This document shows, piece after piece, positions 4,752 to 7,230 of a stretch of 7,230 bases of DNA. Every line of letters starts with the position of its first letter. Positions within the stretch are counted from its first letter, which is position 1. Source of the stretch: an uncultured Saprospiraceae bacterium (GTDB taxonomy: Bacteria > Bacteroidota > Bacteroidia > Chitinophagales > Saprospiraceae); NCBI GenBank assembly GCA_938044055.1, contig CALIQO010000278.1:1-7230 (forward strand), in the 5' to 3' direction. The notes under the pieces are model-generated. The model saw only the letters and a list, made by a program, of their open reading frames with translations, made no database searches and had not been told where the DNA came from. The position numbers and the translations under genes are program-made.

Positions 4752-6845
4752 ATGATGGTTAAAGTCCGACTTATAGTATTTTTCCTTTGTTTATATTTTA
4801 TAACTACCTCGTCGATAGTCGGGCAAGAAAATCTTTCTTATGACGAGATAAAGGAGCTGTGCAAGGATACAGATGCTTGTGCAGAATACCTAGAGAACCT
4901 ACAAGCACAATCTTTAACTTTGCTAAAGGAAGATGACTATTCTCAATTCTTGACAAGGAGTTACGATCTAGCAGAACTGGCACAAAAACTAGGTAATAAG
5001 CAATACGAATATTCTATTCTAGGCGGCATTTTCGAAACACACTTTATGTATAGAGATTATGATCAAGCCTTATTCATAATTGATTCATTATTAACTGCGG
5101 GCTGGGATGAGCCATATCATAAAGCGAGACTGTTGTACAGAAAAGGATTTATACTTTCTAAGTCTCAAGATGTAAGTAAGGGGATTACAATGATGGAAGA
5201 CGCAATGACTTATGCAGAAGAAATCCTGGACTCTTCGTTGATCTCTTTAATTGGTAGTGATCTAGGTGTAGCTTATACTAGTGATAAGAGATATGCAGAA
5301 GCCATTAATGTTTTCTTGAAATCCTCAAGCTATTCTACTTTCGCTCATAATAAAGGGAAGAACTATTTAAAGGTTCATGACCTGTTTGATTTTTTAGGAA
5401 ATCGTAGGAAGTCACTAGAATATCATGTAAAATCTGGGGAATTTATAGATACAACAACCCTGGCATATTACCATAGCTATAAAGTTTCATGGGCGTACGA
5501 GTGGATCAATCAAGGAGAATATGTAAAGGCTGAATCCCAGCTCTTAGAAGTTTTAGAATACCTAAAAAACAATGGCGGAATAGGTTACCTATATGCTCCG
5601 CTGATTGCACTATCCTGTTTAGAACTTGATCGAAGGAATATAGAAAAAGCAGGCTACTATTTGTCAGAAGTAGATCCATCTTCCTTGACCGATTACGGAC
5701 AGAAATCAGCCCTCTTAAGGGTATTGATAGATTATCATCTTACTACCAAGGATTATAGTAAGGCAAAGTATCATCTTGCTGAGTATGAGGCACTTTATCA
5801 GGAAACAGAGATTCCTTACATGAGAAACAGCATAGATAAGAGAAAAATAAAAGTGTTCAGAGCGCTAGGGATGTATAAGGAAGCCCTTTCCTTATCTGAT
5901 AATTATTACCTCAGAAGGGACTCGTTGTATAGAACAGGTCAGGATGCCATAGTTTATGAGATGGAGGGTAAGTATAATAAAGCCCTTTCTGATCAGGAAA
6001 TCGAAAAATTGAATTATCAGAATGAACTGGCTAATCTTGCCGTGAAGAGGAGAAATCGATTGTTATGGTTAACCATATGTGGATTGTTGGGGTTAGGCAT
6101 ATTTGCAACAGCGATATACAGATTATACTTAAGTAATAAAAAGCAAAAAGTACAGCTTGCCGATATCAACACTGACTTATCTAAAGCGCTCAACGATAAA
6201 GCCATTTTACTTAAGGAGATTCACCATCGTGTAAAAAACAACTTACAAGTAGTTTCTTCACTTCTCGGACTTCAATCAAGATATATAGAAGACGATCAGG
6301 CACTAGATGCGCTGAAAATAGGTAGAGCAAGGGTACAATCTATGTCTCTTTTGCATAAGAATCTATATAGCAATGAAGACCTTAAGAGCATCGGTGTTCT
6401 AGATTATTTCACAGATTTAGGCCAGAATTTATTCCATACCTATAATACAGATGAGAGTAATATTTCTTTTTATACTGAGATTGATGACTTAGAACTCGAT
6501 GTAGATGTGATGGTCCCTCTAGGTCTCATTATGAATGAATTGATTTCCAATGCGCTGAAGCATGCATTTATAGGTAGAGATAGTGGAGAAGTGCATGTTA
6601 AGATTAAGGAAAAAGAAAATTCCATTGTATTTTCAGTGATTGATAACGGGGTAGGATTAAGGAATAAAGATTTCATGAATTCCTCAGAAACCTTGGGGGT
6701 ACAGTTGGTTAAATCATTTGCAGATAAACTTGAAGCTCATGTTGAGACAGTTAATCAAGGAGGTAGTCATATCAATATTATTGTACCAAAAGCTGAGTTA
6801 TTACAAAATGAGAGAGACAATATCTCTCATTCATTGACCGCGTAA
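4752..6845 (+). CDS. TPR-containing sensor histidine kinase (HisKA_2 family)
   Basis: This 697-residue inner-membrane kinase has a signal peptide (about 5-24, ending SIVG before Gln25). A periplasmic alpha-helical region with TPR-like pairs follows from about 60 to 400; recognisable units include YAEAINVFLKSS, NIEKAGYYLSEVD, DYSKAKYHLAEYEALY and MYKEALSLSDNYY. Next come a predicted coiled coil (about 405-432), one transmembrane helix (about 437-458) and a cytoplasmic linker helix. The H-box LLKEIHHRVKNNLQVV (486-501) marks the HisKA_2 type, with His492 the likely phosphoacceptor. The ATPase domain has the N-box NELISNALKH (595-604), G1 DNGVG (631-635) and a G2-like ETLGVQLV (646-653), so it appears catalytically complete. 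Cys37 and Cys43 could form a disulfide. Two in-frame ATGs (4752, 4755) are both possible starts; a weak AGGA lies at 4744-4747. No response regulator is adjacent, and the downstream gene converges. The ligand is unknown; the TPR region suggests protein or peptide sensing. Confidence 0.92.
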   Translation: MMVKVRLIVFFLCLYFITTSSIVGQENLSYDEIKELCKDTDACAEYLENLQAQSLTLLKEDDYSQFLTRSYDLAELAQKLGNKQYEYSILGGIFETHFMYRDYDQALFIIDSLLTAGWDEPYHKARLLYRKGFILSKSQDVSKGITMMEDAMTYAEEILDSSLISLIGSDLGVAYTSDKRYAEAINVFLKSSSYSTFAHNKGKNYLKVHDLFDFLGNRRKSLEYHVKSGEFIDTTTLAYYHSYKVSWAYEWINQGEYVKAESQLLEVLEYLKNNGGIGYLYAPLIALSCLELDRRNIEKAGYYLSEVDPSSLTDYGQKSALLRVLIDYHLTTKDYSKAKYHLAEYEALYQETEIPYMRNSIDKRKIKVFRALGMYKEALSLSDNYYLRRDSLYRTGQDAIVYEMEGKYNKALSDQEIEKLNYQNELANLAVKRRNRLLWLTICGLLGLGIFATAIYRLYLSNKKQKVQLADINTDLSKALNDKAILLKEIHHRVKNNLQVVSSLLGLQSRYIEDDQALDALKIGRARVQSMSLLHKNLYSNEDLKSIGVLDYFTDLGQNLFHTYNTDESNISFYTEIDDLELDVDVMVPLGLIMNELISNALKHAFIGRDSGEVHVKIKEKENSIVFSVIDNGVGLRNKDFMNSSETLGVQLVKSFADKLEAHVETVNQGGSHINIIVPKAELLQNERDNISHSLTA
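6807..6831 (-). terminator. Possible terminator hairpin for the convergent minus-strand gene
   Basis: A perfect 9-bp inverted repeat (6807-6815 and 6823-6831, 7-nt loop) lies inside the last codons of the kinase gene, 32 bp beyond the stop of the minus-strand gene. Read on the minus strand it is followed by TTGTAATAA, a weak T-rich stretch. The stem has only three G/C pairs, so termination is uncertain; it may simply reflect codons for ERDNISHS. Confidence 0.25.
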
Positions 6846-6862
6846 AGCGCCCTTAGGCTATA

Positions 6863-7230
6863 CTAGAAATTATACTTTTCTGTCCTTAATCTTCCTTGAT
6901 TATCCACATAGACTTTCCATTTTTCGCCGCTAGAACCTACAAGGATCAATGTTCCTGCTTTAGGACTTACGTCTACTACAACATTATTGTTATGTGTATT
7001 GTCACATGCATCGCCTTGACCGTCATCATTTAAATCGGCTTGACTTGGATTAAAAACAGTGGGACAATTGTCTACACTATCACAGATGAAATCTTTATCC
7101 ACATCGAGAGGGTTCGTGTTGCCGACACATGTACAAGGCATATTATTTTCATTTAATTGGAACTTGACTTTAGTTGAACATTCACTGGTCGGATTAGCAA
7201 TCGTGCCTGAAATAAATCGCAAGGTTACAT
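6863..7230 (-). CDS. C-terminal part of a secreted protein with thrombospondin type 3 (TSP3) calcium-binding sequence (5' partial)
   Basis: The minus-strand frame is open to the window edge, giving about 122 residues before a TAG stop (complement of 6863-6865). The TTG at 7220-7222 is not the true start, because VTL codons continue upstream of it. Counting from that TTG, residues 39-75 form TSP3-like sequence: the acidic loop DVDKD, CDSVDNCP, FNPSQADLNDDG and GDACDN, with Asp/Asn calcium ligands and paired cysteines. A CTC motif and another Cys lie just before it. The last 30 residues (GTLILVGSSGEKWKVYVDNQG onward, ending KYNF) look like a small beta-hairpin cap similar to C-terminal tails seen on some Bacteroidota surface proteins; no typical Por/T9SS sorting domain is evident. 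It is presumably an exported adhesin or cell-surface protein. The stop is 17 bp from the convergent kinase stop. The full architecture lies outside the window. Confidence 0.75.
   Translation of the reverse strand, partial: VTLRFISGTIANPTSECSTKVKFQLNENNMPCTCVGNTNPLDVDKDFICDSVDNCPTVFNPSQADLNDDGQGDACDNTHNNNVVVDVSPKAGTLILVGSSGEKWKVYVDNQGRLRTEKYNF

Noticed and set aside
6017..6676. Two minus-strand open frames (6017-6205 and 6470-6676)
   Set aside because: Both are antisense to conserved kinase regions (transmembrane/linker and ATPase domain) and have no features of their own.
1..7230. tRNA, rRNA, insertion sequence, CRISPR or phage elements
   Set aside because: Nothing resembling these was seen on either strand; almost the whole window is protein-coding and the gaps are 109 bp or less.

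Overview
The window looks like a piece of a Bacteroidota chromosome, probably an aquatic or marine lineage. The evidence is AT-rich coding DNA with heavy AGA/ATA/TTA use, starts without strong Shine-Dalgarno sequences, two short lipoproteins, a periplasmic-TPR sensor kinase with a HisKA_2-type H-box and a '...GQ' signal-peptide end, and a secreted thrombospondin type 3 (TSP3) protein. This placement is inference; no marker gene is present.

Layout. 1-1068 (+): acyl-CoA dehydrogenase-fold flavoenzyme, 5' end cut by the window. 1069-1136: short gap with a hairpin. 1137-2438 (+): FAD-dependent halogenase-like oxidoreductase. 2435-3532 (+): His-rich DUF3179 lipoprotein whose ATG overlaps the halogenase stop codon (ATGA). 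3551-4642 (+): a second, paralogous His-rich DUF3179 lipoprotein. 4650-4680: probable Rho-independent terminator. 4752-6845 (+): TPR-containing sensor histidine kinase. 6863-7230 (-): C-terminal end of a convergent gene for a secreted protein with calcium-binding TSP3-type sequence; its 5' end lies outside the window.

How the genes may work together. The first four genes read as one transcription unit. The dehydrogenase lacks the usual C-terminal catalytic Glu (IYSGT instead of IYEGT) but has a Glu at the alternative isovaleryl-CoA dehydrogenase/PltE-like position (WER). This resembles dehydrogenases that oxidise prolyl groups on carrier proteins to pyrrolyl groups. The next gene has the PltA-like halogenase signatures GGGPAG, GESLIP, a Lys at residue 72/73, WxWxI and FxPxxSxG. 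Together they suggest part of a specialised-metabolite pathway, possibly for a halogenated pyrrole or another carrier-bound acyl/aryl unit. The adenylation enzyme and carrier protein would have to lie upstream. The unusual part is that this flavoenzyme pair is translationally coupled to two secreted, histidine-rich, cysteine-containing DUF3179 lipoproteins of unknown function. That four-gene combination is the best candidate here for an undescribed system. The kinase has its own intergenic region after a terminator and no adjacent response regulator, so a link to the operon is only positional.
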